A DNA stretch of 42,309 nucleotides from an uncultured Desulfovibrio sp. (lineage in GTDB: Bacteria; Desulfobacterota; Desulfovibrionia; Desulfovibrionales; Desulfovibrionaceae), in the NCBI RefSeq assembly GCF_910584445.1, contig NZ_CAJUBO010000014.1:30367-72675 (forward strand), in the 5' to 3' direction. Below the pieces are notes generated by a model. The model was not told where the DNA came from. It made no database searches and was given only the letters and a program-made list of their open reading frames with translations. Of this stretch, positions 26,249-34,592 are shown piece by piece; within the stretch, counting starts at the first letter, position 1; every line of letters starts with the position of its first letter. A program made the position numbers and the translations under genes.

Positions 26249-27690
26249 TGCTGTTCAATATCTTCATATGGGCGGCCTATATCGCGCTGTTCATCTGGCT
26301 TGCGCGCAAGGGACGCGGCCATGACGCCCTCACCGCCGGTCGGGTCGGCTTCGGCATTCAGGCGTTCGCCTATGTGGCTACCTATATTTCCGCGGTGGCC
26401 CTGGTGGGATTCGGCGGCCTGGCCTACGCCTATGGCCTGCAGATGCTTCTGGTGGCCGCCGGCAACGTCTGGCTCGGCACCTGGATGGTCTATCGTTTTC
26501 TGGCATGGCCCACGCGCGTCTGCCAGCGGGCGCTGGGCGCCCGCACGCCCACCCAGCTCATCGCCAGGGGGCATGAAAGCCCGTTGCTCGGCAAGGCGCT
26601 GGCTGTGCTGTTCGCCGTCTTTCTCGGCGTCTATGCCTCGGCGGTCATCAAGGGGGCAGCCCTGCTCCTGGCGCAGATCATCCCGGTGCCGGTGTGGATA
26701 CTCATCTGGACGGTGGCCCTCCTGGTGGGGTTCGCGGTCTTTGTGGGCGGCCTGCGGGGCGTGCTCTATACGGAAGCCATGCAGGGCTTTGTCATGCTCG
26801 TGGGGATCTGCATGCTCGTGGGCGCGGTCTTCGCGGCTGTGGGCGGCCCCTCGGCGGGCATTGAAAAGCTCGCGGCCCTTCCGCCCACGGATGCCGTCAA
26901 CAATGGCTTCGTTGCCCTTTCCGCCGGAGAACAGGGCTGGTTCATCATTTCACTCGTCATCGTGACGTCCGTTGCCGTATGGGCGCAGCCGCAGATGATC
27001 CAGCGCCATTTCGCCCTGGCTTCGGCGCGGCAGGTGGACCGCATCACGCCGCTCGCCATGCTCGTGCTGACCCTGCTCGTGGGCGGCGCCTACTTTGCCG
27101 CGTCGCTTTCGCGGCTCATCCTGCCGGCCGTCACTTCACCGGACGAAGTCATGCCCATGCTCGTCCGCATGCTCCTGCCCAATGCCGGACTCCAGCTCTT
27201 TGTCCTAGCTATTGTCTCGGCTTCGCTCTCCACGGCCACGGCCATCTTTCACATCGCGGTCTCGGCCCTGGCGGAGGATCTTCCGGGCCGCAAGGCTTCG
27301 CGTGGCGCGTGGCTTGCGGGCATCATCTTCTGCGTCCTCCTTTCCGGCGGCTGCGCCCAGATCAAGGGCCAGCTCATCGCCCTGCTCTGCACCACCAGCT
27401 GGAGCATCGTGGGAGCCACCGTGCTGGTGCCTTATGTGGCCCTGGTACGCTTCGGCAAACGTTGCCCCGTGGCCGCCTGGATGAGTTGCGTGGCGGGCTT
27501 TTCGGTCTGCATGTTCTGGTATCTCATGGCGCACAAGAGCCTCGGCGTGCTGCCGCTTTTCTGGGAAACGGCGAGCATCATCCCCCCCTTCTTCGCCGGT
27601 TTTGCCTTTTCCCTCGCCGGCTGGTTCACAGGCTGGTTCCTGGTCAGAGACCGCCATTCCACCCATCCCTTCCGGAGAGAGCTTTTCTAG
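26248..27690 (+). CDS. sodium:solute symporter (SSS family)
   Basis: A 480-residue inner-membrane transporter with about 12-13 hydrophobic segments. The opening helix MLFNIFIWAAYIALF, the Gly-rich YVATYISAVALVGFGG segment and TEAMQGFVMLVG (TM6-like) fit the solute:sodium symporter family (PutP/ActP/monocarboxylate group). Substrate is unknown; an organic acid is plausible in this kind of organism. It is translationally coupled to the 44-residue peptide upstream and probably controlled by the TetR gene before that. Its stop codon TAG is part of a repeated sequence also found at 37892 and 38062. Confidence 0.88.
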   Translation: MLFNIFIWAAYIALFIWLARKGRGHDALTAGRVGFGIQAFAYVATYISAVALVGFGGLAYAYGLQMLLVAAGNVWLGTWMVYRFLAWPTRVCQRALGARTPTQLIARGHESPLLGKALAVLFAVFLGVYASAVIKGAALLLAQIIPVPVWILIWTVALLVGFAVFVGGLRGVLYTEAMQGFVMLVGICMLVGAVFAAVGGPSAGIEKLAALPPTDAVNNGFVALSAGEQGWFIISLVIVTSVAVWAQPQMIQRHFALASARQVDRITPLAMLVLTLLVGGAYFAASLSRLILPAVTSPDEVMPMLVRMLLPNAGLQLFVLAIVSASLSTATAIFHIAVSALAEDLPGRKASRGAWLAGIIFCVLLSGGCAQIKGQLIALLCTTSWSIVGATVLVPYVALVRFGKRCPVAAWMSCVAGFSVCMFWYLMAHKSLGVLPLFWETASIIPPFFAGFAFSLAGWFTGWFLVRDRHSTHPFRRELF

Positions 27691-27703
27691 GGTCTGGACC
27701 TAT
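27687..27703 (+). repeat. solitary end of a MITE-like repeat
   Basis: CTAGGGTCTGGACCTAT at the symporter stop codon matches, in 16 of 17 positions, the reverse complement of 38062-38078 and resembles 37892-37908. No second end is visible before the next gene, so this looks like a degraded or one-ended copy. The rest of the 226-base gap to 27917 shows nothing else I can name. Confidence 0.5.
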
Positions 27704-27916
27704 TGATGCGGCTGCCGGCTTGGGATGGCAGCTTGTGCAATGCCACAGTCATCCGTCAGGAACAGCCCTGAGCCGCTGTCCATTTGCGTACGCCGCGCTT
27801 CGCGCCGCCTTCGGTCGCGTCACTGGGCGATCTTTGTCGGTCATGTAACGGAGCGTCGCCGGATGCCGGGACCACAGACAGTTGCCCTCGCGAACATTCG
27901 GATTTAAGCTGCCGCG

Positions 27917-29113
27917 ATGAAAAGCCGCCGTCTTTTTTTCCCGGGAAACCGTTTCCTCATCCTCTATCTGTCCTTCCTGAGCGCCTTTGCCCCCATTTCA
28001 ACGGACATGTACCTGCCGGCGCTGCCTTCCATCGCCCGGACATTCGCCACCACCAACGAACTGGCAAGCGCCACCATCAGCGCCTTCATTCTGCTTTTTG
28101 CCGTTTCCATGCTCTTCTGGGGTCCCGTCAGCGACAGATATGGCCGCAAGCCGGTCCTCGTGGCGGGGTCTGCGCTCTACATCGTCGCCAGCATGGCCCT
28201 GTGCCTGACGCGCTCCATTGAGGTCTTTCTTGTCTGGCGCGGCATCCAGGCCCTGGGCAGCGGCGCCGCCTGCGCCATGTCGCTGGCCGTTGTCAAGGAC
28301 GTGTTGCGCGGCGGTTCCATGGAAAATGTCGTGGCCGTCATGCAGGCCACGGTCATCATCGCCCCGCTCACCGCCCCGGTGCTGGGCGGCTGGCTTTTGC
28401 TCGTGACCGACTGGCGCGGCATTTTCCTCTGCCTTGCCGCCTGCGGCACACTGGCGCTGCTCGGCGCCCTCTGCCTGAAGGAAACCAGCTCCCGCCGCAA
28501 CGCGCGTTCCCTGTCGGCAACCTTCAGGCGCATGGGCCATGCCGTTGCCAACAAAAATTTTCTCTTCCCTCTACTCATCTTTTCGGCAATGTCCATGCCG
28601 TTCATGTCCTACCTGGCTGTCTCAGCCTTCATCTTTCAGAATACCTTCCATGTTTCCGCCCAGCACTACAGCCTGTTCTTCGCGCTCAATGCCTTCTGCT
28701 CCCTGCTTGGTCCCTTTCTGCATATCAGCGTTTTCCGGCATTGGAACCGCAACAGCGTCCTGACGGGGCATCTGCTGGTCATGTGCCTGGTAGGCATTGG
28801 CGTCATGCTCTGGGGAGCGAACGGCCCGTGGGCCTTTGCCCTGCTGTTCGCGCCCATCAGTTTTTGCGGCAGCGCCATGCGCGCCCCCGCAACAGTGCTG
28901 ATGATGGAGAGCATTCAGGGAGACAATGGCATCGTCGCATCGCTCATCAACTGCACCGGCCTGTTTTTTGGCGCCGTTTCCATGCTGCTGGCGAGCCTGG
29001 CGTTCTGGCCTAGCGCCATCATGGCCGTGGGCTGCATTTCCGCCGCGGTTTCAGGGCTGTGCCTTGCGGCGTGGCTGGTCGTCGCGCGGCGGCGGCAAGC
29101 TCTCGCCGCATAG
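27917..29113 (+). CDS. Bcr/CflA-family MFS efflux transporter
   Basis: A 398-residue 12-helix major facilitator. DMYLPALPSIA (30-40) after the first helix is diagnostic of the Bcr/CflA drug-resistance group, and GPVSDRYGRKPVL is the MFS motif between helices 2 and 3. Relatives export bicyclomycin, sulfonamides or small peptides; the substrate here is unknown. ATG 27917 lacks a clear ribosome site. It stands alone between a repeat remnant and the convergent fumarase genes, so it may be a later arrival, though base composition is only slightly less GC-rich than its neighbours by eye. Confidence 0.88.
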   Translation: MKSRRLFFPGNRFLILYLSFLSAFAPISTDMYLPALPSIARTFATTNELASATISAFILLFAVSMLFWGPVSDRYGRKPVLVAGSALYIVASMALCLTRSIEVFLVWRGIQALGSGAACAMSLAVVKDVLRGGSMENVVAVMQATVIIAPLTAPVLGGWLLLVTDWRGIFLCLAACGTLALLGALCLKETSSRRNARSLSATFRRMGHAVANKNFLFPLLIFSAMSMPFMSYLAVSAFIFQNTFHVSAQHYSLFFALNAFCSLLGPFLHISVFRHWNRNSVLTGHLLVMCLVGIGVMLWGANGPWAFALLFAPISFCGSAMRAPATVLMMESIQGDNGIVASLINCTGLFFGAVSMLLASLAFWPSAIMAVGCISAAVSGLCLAAWLVVARRRQALAA

Positions 29114-29126
29114 CGGTCGGGCCGCC

Positions 29127-29690
29127 TCAAAGCCTGCGATAGGGCCGCTGCCCCAGGGCGTATTGATCGTTGCCCATACTGTCGATGACCACAATGGCGG
29201 GAAAATCTTCCACTTCCATGGCGGCAAGCGCTTCCGGACCCAGTTCCGGCCAGGCGAGCACCGTATAGCTTCTGATGCTGCGGGCTATGAGCGCGCCCGC
29301 CCCCCCGATGGCGGCAAGATAGGGCGCGCCATGCGCCACCATGGCATCGACCACCCGCGGCGAACGGTAGCCTTTGCCGATCATCCCCCTGAGTCCGGCA
29401 TCCAGCAGGCGGGGAGTATAAGCATCCATGCGGCCCGCCGTTGTAGGACCCGCCGAGCCGATGACCCGCCCCGGTCTGGCCGGGGATGGTCCCACATAAT
29501 AGACGACCTGGCCGTCCAGATCCACGGGCAGGGGCGCTCCCGCTTCCAGCAGCGCGACCAGACGTTTGTGCGCGGCATCACGCGCGGCCAGAAGCACGCC
29601 GGAAATGAGCACGCGCTCGCCCGCCCGCAGGCTGCGGGCCGTGGCATCATCAAAAGGCGCACGAATGCGCCGGGGCTGTGGAGCGGACAT
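29127..29690 (-). CDS. class I fumarate hydratase (or tartrate dehydratase), beta subunit
   Basis: C-terminal swivelling subunit of the oxygen-sensitive [4Fe-4S] fumarase. 187 residues with LISGVLLAARDAAHKRL, YYVGPSPARPGRVIGSAGPTTAGRMD and the MIGKGYRS signature. ATG 29690 follows a run of six G, a strong ribosome site. It is downstream of the alpha gene, separated by two hairpins, and converges on the MFS gene 13 bases away. Interconverts fumarate and malate; L-tartrate dehydratase has the same architecture and cannot be excluded from sequence alone. Confidence 0.9.
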   Translation of the reverse strand: MSAPQPRRIRAPFDDATARSLRAGERVLISGVLLAARDAAHKRLVALLEAGAPLPVDLDGQVVYYVGPSPARPGRVIGSAGPTTAGRMDAYTPRLLDAGLRGMIGKGYRSPRVVDAMVAHGAPYLAAIGGAGALIARSIRSYTVLAWPELGPEALAAMEVEDFPAIVVIDSMGNDQYALGQRPYRRL

Positions 29691-29733
29691 GGAACCCCCC
29701 AAAACATTCTCCTCAGGTTTCGCTGCCGCTATT

Positions 29734-29814
29734 CAGAGCGGTTTGGCAATGAAAGCATCCAAGCCGCTCTGGCGACAGCGGGAGCGTTTACGCATGTTCC
29801 TTGCGAAAACGCTC
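29734..29814. repeat. double hairpin between fumarase subunit genes
   Basis: Two adjacent inverted repeats fill the gap between the alpha stop and the beta ribosome site: 29734-29746 with 29759-29771 (13-bp arms, one mismatch) and 29782-29794 with 29802-29814 (13-bp arms, one mismatch). The second abuts the alpha stop codon. The pair resembles a BIME/REP-type intergenic unit. In the transcript they could set unequal stability or expression of the two subunits. Confidence 0.65.
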
Positions 29815-30659
29815 TACAAAAGCGCTTCCGCATGACGCGCGGCATGACAGTTGATATTGACCGCCACCGGCAGAGAGGCGATATGGGTCGGCGCCCATTC
29901 CACATGGACGGCCAGGGCCGTGGTGGACCCGCCAAGCCCCTGAGGCCCGATGCCGGTTTTGTTGAGCATTTCCAGAAGCTCCCGCTCCAGAGCCGCATAG
30001 CGCGCATCGGCATTGCGGCTGCCAAGGTCGCGCGCGGCGGCGCGCTTGGCAAGAAGGCAGGCCAGCTCCATGGTGCCGCCAATGCCCACCCCCACCACCA
30101 TGGGCGGGCAGGAACTGGGACCAGCCGCCTCCACGGCCCCCAGGACCACGGCGCGCACGCCTTCCATGCCGTCGGCGGGCACGAGCATTTGCAGCACGCT
30201 CTTGTTCTCGGAACCGGCGCCCTTGGGTGCGAGCCTGAGACGTATCCCGTCACCGGGCACGATGCGGACATGGATGACGGCGGGCGTGTTGTCACCGGTA
30301 TTCCTGCGCTCAAAGAGCGGTTCCGCCACCGAGGACTTCCGCAGATACCCCTCCGCATATCCCCGGCGCACTCCGGCGTTGACCGCCTCGGTAAAATCGC
30401 CGCCCACGATGTGGACATCCTGCCCGATGTCGGCAAAGATGACGGCCAGGCCCGTGTCCTGACAGAGGGGGATGGTCTCCGCGGCGGCGATGGCGGCGTT
30501 TTCCTCCAGTTGCTCCAGGATGCCGCGCCCAACAGGCGAAGGCTCCGTGTCCCTGGCCCGGCAGATGGCGGCGCGCACATCGTCCGGCAGACGGCAGCAG
30601 GCGTTCACGGCCAGTTCCGCCACAGCGGCGGTGATGGCTGCCGCAGGAATCTCTCTCAT
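29814..30659 (-). CDS. class I fumarate hydratase (or tartrate dehydratase), alpha subunit
   Basis: Catalytic [4Fe-4S] subunit for fumarate/malate interconversion. 281 residues from ATG 30659, which has GGAGGG six bases upstream; an ATG two codons earlier abuts the ribosome site and is rejected. Cluster ligands Cys66 (PLCQDTG), Cys184 (SSCPPMVVG) and Cys271 (NCHAARHAE) match the family. KGAGSENKS and GVGIGGT are further signatures. The stop TAG is immediately followed by a hairpin. Divergent from the LpdD-like gene. Confidence 0.91.
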   Translation of the reverse strand: MREIPAAAITAAVAELAVNACCRLPDDVRAAICRARDTEPSPVGRGILEQLEENAAIAAAETIPLCQDTGLAVIFADIGQDVHIVGGDFTEAVNAGVRRGYAEGYLRKSSVAEPLFERRNTGDNTPAVIHVRIVPGDGIRLRLAPKGAGSENKSVLQMLVPADGMEGVRAVVLGAVEAAGPSSCPPMVVGVGIGGTMELACLLAKRAAARDLGSRNADARYAALERELLEMLNKTGIGPQGLGGSTTALAVHVEWAPTHIASLPVAVNINCHAARHAEALL

Positions 30660-30790
30660 ATGCATCCCTCCCTGGTGCTGTGGATCATCCGGCAGACGCA
30701 TGCAAGCACGATCCGCGCCGCATGGCAAGGCTCGCCCGCGGAGCGGCCACGGGGCCTTGCGTCGCAGGCCGTTTCCGGTACACTTCGCTC

Positions 30791-31177
30791 ATGAAAGAGA
30801 TGCCGCCCCCTTCTGCGCCGTGCGGGGAATTCCATGCCCGTGAGGGCCGTCTGGAGCTGCGGCTCAGCCTGTTCCGCCAGGGGCCTGATCTGCATGCCTT
30901 TCTGTGTGGCGGCGAATCCCATGTGGGAGCCACCGCCCTTGCCGCGCCCGGTGAAGCCACGCAGGTCTGCCAACGTCCCGGACATCGGGAAGGCGCCCTC
31001 GCGGGTCTGGTGGCGCGCCGTCTTGCCGAGGCCTTCGACTGCGCGGTGAGCGTCAGCGCGGGCATCCACTTCAGGAGCATCACCCGCGCGGAGATCGCCA
31101 TTGTGGAACGCATGGCCGCCGGGCTTGCCGAACGGTGCTGTCCTTCCCCGAACACAAGGAGCAGCGGAACATGCTGA
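30791..31177 (+). CDS. LpdD-like prenylated-flavin chaperone domain protein
   Basis: A 128-residue protein whose core, DLHAFLCGGESHVGATALAAP then PGHREGALAGLVARRLAEAF and VSAGIHFRSITRAEI, fits the small LpdD-type domain that accompanies UbiD-class decarboxylases such as gallate decarboxylase. In the family the GG..H(I/V)GA and AGIH motifs are conserved. No ubiD or ubiX homologue is within the window, so its partner is unknown. ATG 30791 has no good ribosome site. The next gene overlaps its stop (ATGCTGA), so the two are likely translationally coupled. Confidence 0.65.
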   Translation: MKEMPPPSAPCGEFHAREGRLELRLSLFRQGPDLHAFLCGGESHVGATALAAPGEATQVCQRPGHREGALAGLVARRLAEAFDCAVSVSAGIHFRSITRAEIAIVERMAAGLAERCCPSPNTRSSGTC

Positions 31178-31410
31178 ACATCCAGGACCTGGAATCGCTG
31201 GAGACCTATATCCGCTCCGGCCAGCTGGAAAAGGATTTTCAGGACGGTTGCGAGAACGACCGCCACTATCTCCTGGAATTGCTGGAAAAGCTCATGGATG
31301 TGGCCGAGCTTGCCGATGAGTCCGCCACACGGCTCATCTACAGGGGACTCAACCCGGGACTCATGCCGACGCGGAAGCCGCCGGAAGTCGATGACGGCCA
31401 AAAATCCTGA
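31171..31410 (+). CDS. 79-residue acidic protein of unknown function
   Basis: I do not recognise this protein. It begins MLNIQDLESLETYI, is helical with a Leu-rich stretch (about 28-45, LLELLEKLMDVAELA), then a basic Pro-rich tail. There is no membrane segment and one cysteine. The start ATG 31171 has AAGGAG ten bases upstream and overlaps the preceding stop, so it belongs with the LpdD-like gene and could be its partner. It ends 24 bases before the convergent bioDA gene. Confidence 0.7.
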   Translation: MLNIQDLESLETYIRSGQLEKDFQDGCENDRHYLLELLEKLMDVAELADESATRLIYRGLNPGLMPTRKPPEVDDGQKS

Positions 31411-31434
31411 CCGCCGGGGCGCGGCAGGTCCGCA

Positions 31435-33546
31435 TCAGACCGGAAGGCGCCAGGCGTCCGCTTCCAGCGCGCGGAACACCGCATCGCAGAGCCGTGCCAC
31501 ATCCTCGGCCGGGGTGATGTAGGGCGGCATCAGATAGATGAGTCTGCCAAAGGGGCGTATCCAGACACCGCGTTCCACAAAAAAGCGTTGCAGGGCCGCG
31601 CCGTTGACCGGCGCCTTCATCTCCACCACGCCTATGGCGCCCAGAACGCGCACATCGGCGACATCCGAAAACCGGCGGCACGGCTCAAGCCCCCGGGCAA
31701 GCAGCCTCTCGAGCTGCTCCACCTGCGCCTGCCAGCGGTTTTCCTCCAGAATGTCCAGCGAGGCGCCCGCCACGGCGCATGCCAGCGGATTGCCCATGAA
31801 GGTCGGGCCGTGCATGAAAACGCGGCCATCCCGGCAGATATCCCCGGCCACGGCCGCGGTACAGGCCGTGGCGGCCAGGGAGAGCACGCCGCCGGTCAGC
31901 GCCTTGCCGCAACAGAGGATATCCGGACGGACATCAGCCCATTCGGCGGCAAAAAACCGGCCTGTACGGCCAAATCCCGTGGCGATCTCATCAAGGATCA
32001 GCAGCGCGCCCGCCCTGCGGCACAGTTCCGCAAGCCCGCGCAAATAGTCGGGATGGTAAAACCACATGCCGCCCGCGCCCTGCACCACAGGTTCCAGGAT
32101 CACGGCCGCGACCTCGTCGCCGCGCTCGGCGAGGATACGACGCGCATCCTCAAGCGAGGCGGCGGCAAACGGCGCATCGAAACGGCAGGCGGGCCGTTCC
32201 ATGAAAAGCTGTTCCGGAAGCAGCCCGGCAAACAGGCTGTGCATCCCGGTGACCGGATCGCATACGGACATGGCCCCCAGGGTGTCCCCATGGTAGCCGC
32301 CGCGGGGCGCCAGAAAGCGGGTGCGCCGCCGTTCCCCCCGTCCCTGCTGGCACTGGAGGGCCATCTTGAGCGCGACCTCCACCGCGACGGAGCCTGAATC
32401 CGCAAAGAAGAGCCGTTCCAGCCCCGCCGGCATGGCGGCAAGCAGCCGCTCCCCCAGCGTGACCGCCGGCGCATGGGTAAGGCCGCCGAACATCACATGG
32501 GGCATACGGCCGCTCTGGGCGCGCAGGGCCGCGAGCAGGCGCGGGTGGTTGTAGCCGTGCACCGCCGCCCACCAGGAGGACATACCATCCACCAGTTCCC
32601 GCCCATCGGCCAAGACGATGCGGTTATCATGGCTGCGGGACGCCGTTTCCAGCGGCGGCAGGCGCGTTGCCGAAGCGTAGGGATGCCAGAGCGCGGCATG
32701 GTCGCGGCCCTCGAGGTCATCCGACGTATCGGGAAAGCCCGGCGCCGGCTTTCCGCGCAGGGAATGCGCGAGCGGCAAAAGCTGTTCCGCAAGCAGGCTC
32801 CAGCCTTCCGGTCCCAGTGTTTCCACATGCGGCAGACAGCACATGACGGCGCCCGGCCAGTCCGCGCGCAGCCGTTCGCGCAGGTAGCGGATATTCTCTT
32901 CCAGGATGGCCGGCCCTGATGCCTCGCGCACCTCACGCGGCGGCTCCACAAGCGCCAGGGCCGCCAGCGCAAGGCCCCGCCGGCGCAGCGCCGCAAGGGA
33001 AAGCAGGGCATGGTTGAGCGCGCCCAGTTCGTTGCGAGCGACCAGGATGACCGGCGCCCCCAGGAAGGCCATAAGGTCGAGCATCGTCTCGCGCGCATTG
33101 AGCGGCGCCAGAAGGCCCCCCGCTGTTTCCAGAAGCAGGAGTTCCGCGGGCGGCGACAGTCGCGCCCAATGCCCGCGGATGTCTTCGGCAAGCCCCGCGG
33201 CATTCAGGCAAACACCCTCGGCGGCAGCCGCAAAATGCGGTGATGCGGCGAGGGCAAAGGTCCGCAATGCCGCTGCCGGCGGCACGGATGAGGCGCCCGC
33301 CATATCGGCCACAGCCGAGGCATAGGTTCCTGCGTCTCCCCTGCGGGGCATGCCGCCGGTTCCTCCGTCCCGGACGCCTCCCGCGGCGGAGACCCCGGTC
33401 TGGACCGGCTTGACCGCCTGAGCCGCCACACCAAGCCCCCGCAGAGCGCGCAACAGGGCAGATGTGACAACAGTCTTGCCCACATCCGTGCCCGTTCCGG
33501 CCACGGCAACGGCGCGAAGGGTGCAACCGGCATCAGCGCGCGGCAT
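31435..33546 (-). CDS. bioDA: fused dethiobiotin synthetase / DAPA aminotransferase (BioD-BioA)
   Basis: One 703-residue chain carries two consecutive biotin-pathway steps. Residues about 1-270 are BioD, with the P-loop GTGTDVGKT (17-25), KPVQTG and the LLLETAGG segment; it closes the ureido ring to make dethiobiotin. Residues about 285-703 are BioA: WHPYASATRLPP, MSSWWAAVHGYNH, the cofactor aspartate in LILDEIATGFGRTG and the PLP lysine Lys548 in CCGKALTGG. It transfers an amino group from S-adenosylmethionine to KAPA. ATG 33546 overlaps the end of bioB by 14 bases, with GGAG upstream. The BioD part contains a Gly/Arg-rich insert around residues 55-75. Confidence 0.93.
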   Translation of the reverse strand: MPRADAGCTLRAVAVAGTGTDVGKTVVTSALLRALRGLGVAAQAVKPVQTGVSAAGGVRDGGTGGMPRRGDAGTYASAVADMAGASSVPPAAALRTFALAASPHFAAAAEGVCLNAAGLAEDIRGHWARLSPPAELLLLETAGGLLAPLNARETMLDLMAFLGAPVILVARNELGALNHALLSLAALRRRGLALAALALVEPPREVREASGPAILEENIRYLRERLRADWPGAVMCCLPHVETLGPEGWSLLAEQLLPLAHSLRGKPAPGFPDTSDDLEGRDHAALWHPYASATRLPPLETASRSHDNRIVLADGRELVDGMSSWWAAVHGYNHPRLLAALRAQSGRMPHVMFGGLTHAPAVTLGERLLAAMPAGLERLFFADSGSVAVEVALKMALQCQQGRGERRRTRFLAPRGGYHGDTLGAMSVCDPVTGMHSLFAGLLPEQLFMERPACRFDAPFAAASLEDARRILAERGDEVAAVILEPVVQGAGGMWFYHPDYLRGLAELCRRAGALLILDEIATGFGRTGRFFAAEWADVRPDILCCGKALTGGVLSLAATACTAAVAGDICRDGRVFMHGPTFMGNPLACAVAGASLDILEENRWQAQVEQLERLLARGLEPCRRFSDVADVRVLGAIGVVEMKAPVNGAALQRFFVERGVWIRPFGRLIYLMPPYITPAEDVARLCDAVFRALEADAWRLPV

Positions 33547-34480
33547 CGGTATCAGGCTCCATGCCATGGGCAAAGATCAGGGCAAGGTCGTTGTGCAGGG
33601 ACTCTCCCCTGGTGGTCAGATAATCGCCTGTCATGAGCGCATTCGCGCCTGCGGCGAATATTTCGCCCTGCCGCGCGCCCAGCACCAGCGGACGCCCCCC
33701 GCAAACGCGCAGGGCGGCCTCGGGAAGCACATGCCGAAAAACGGCAATGATCCGCAAGGCCTCCTCCGGAGCAAGCGGGACACGTTTCGCCAGGGGGGTT
33801 CCCGGCTGCGGGTGGAGAAAATTCAATGGCACATGCGCCACGCCGAGGTCCCGCAGGGCAAAGGCCAGACTGATGCGCTCCTCCCAGGTCTCGCCCAGGC
33901 CGAAAATGCCGCCGCAGCAGAGGCTCAACCCCGCGGCCAGCGCCCGGCGCGCCGTATCCCGGCGCTGTTCCCAGCGTTGCGTGGTGCAGACGCGCGGATA
34001 CCAGCGTTCCGACGTTTCAAGGTTATGATGGTAGCGGACAATGCCCGCCTGCACGAGCCGTTGCATGCGCCGGGCGTCAAGACGCCCGAAGGACGCGCAG
34101 AGCCGGCCGCGGACAGGGGCGGGCAATCCCGCCACAAGGCGCAGGACACGCTCGAAGTCTTCGCCATCCAAGGCTGCGCCGCTTGCCACAAGGCCGATGC
34201 GCTGCACCGGCGTTGCGGCAAGGGCAAGGATGCGCTCCCGCAGGACGGCATCCGCCAGAAGCGGAAACCCCCGCTGCGGCGCCGGATCGTGGCGGCTCTG
34301 CGCGCAAAAGCTGCAATCCATGCCGCAATGCCCGCTGCGGATATTGATGATGGCGCAGAGGCTCACCGAGCGGCCTGTGGCCGCATGGCGGAGGCAGGCG
34401 GCGCGGGAAAGGAGTTCCGCATCCGGCAGGGAGAGAAGCGCAAGAGCTTCCTCCGCGGTGGCGGCGGGGAGCAGGTCCAT
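33533..34480 (-). CDS. bioB: biotin synthase
   Basis: Radical-SAM enzyme inserting sulfur into dethiobiotin. 315 residues from ATG 34480, a normal length; the frame is open to 34585 but that extension crosses the upstream terminator and looks non-coding. The SAM cluster cysteines are Cys52, Cys56 and Cys59 (CGMDCSFC), followed by radical-SAM barrel segments such as YHHNLETSERWYP and CCGGIFGLGE and the NFLHPQPGTPL signature. No clear ribosome site precedes the ATG. It heads a two-gene biotin operon with bioDA; bioF, bioC and bioH are not in the window. Confidence 0.92.
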   Translation of the reverse strand: MDLLPAATAEEALALLSLPDAELLSRAACLRHAATGRSVSLCAIINIRSGHCGMDCSFCAQSRHDPAPQRGFPLLADAVLRERILALAATPVQRIGLVASGAALDGEDFERVLRLVAGLPAPVRGRLCASFGRLDARRMQRLVQAGIVRYHHNLETSERWYPRVCTTQRWEQRRDTARRALAAGLSLCCGGIFGLGETWEERISLAFALRDLGVAHVPLNFLHPQPGTPLAKRVPLAPEEALRIIAVFRHVLPEAALRVCGGRPLVLGARQGEIFAAGANALMTGDYLTTRGESLHNDLALIFAHGMEPDTDAAR

Positions 34481-34516
34481 GAGAGTCCAGTATGGAGGGA
34501 AGGCGTGAGCGCGTGA

Positions 34517-34552
34517 GCGGCCGCCGAAAAACAGCAAAGGCTCGGCGGCCGC
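34517..34552. promoter_or_regulatory. 11-bp inverted repeat upstream of bioB
   Basis: Perfect arms GCGGCCGCCGA (34517-34527) and TCGGCGGCCGC (34542-34552) around 14 bases, starting 37 bases before the bioB ATG. It could be an operator, an attenuator hairpin in the bio leader, or a second stop for the MucR-gene transcript; there is no T-tract after the stem on either strand. Confidence 0.4.
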
Positions 34553-34558
34553 ACCGGG

Positions 34559-34582
34559 AAAAAGGCCGCCCAATGGCGGCCT
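34559..34582 (-). terminator. Rho-independent terminator of the MucR-type gene
   Basis: On the minus strand AGGCCGCC (34582-34575), loop ATTG, GGCGGCCT (34570-34563), then a run of T to 34559. It lies 11 bases past the stop codon at 34593 and closes that transcript ahead of bioB. Confidence 0.8.
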
Positions 34583-34592
34583 CACATCCCTG

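Noticed and set aside
26979..27848. Plus-strand open frame overlapping the symporter and running into the next gap
   Set aside because: Out of frame with a clear transporter; translation is His/Arg/Pro-rich.
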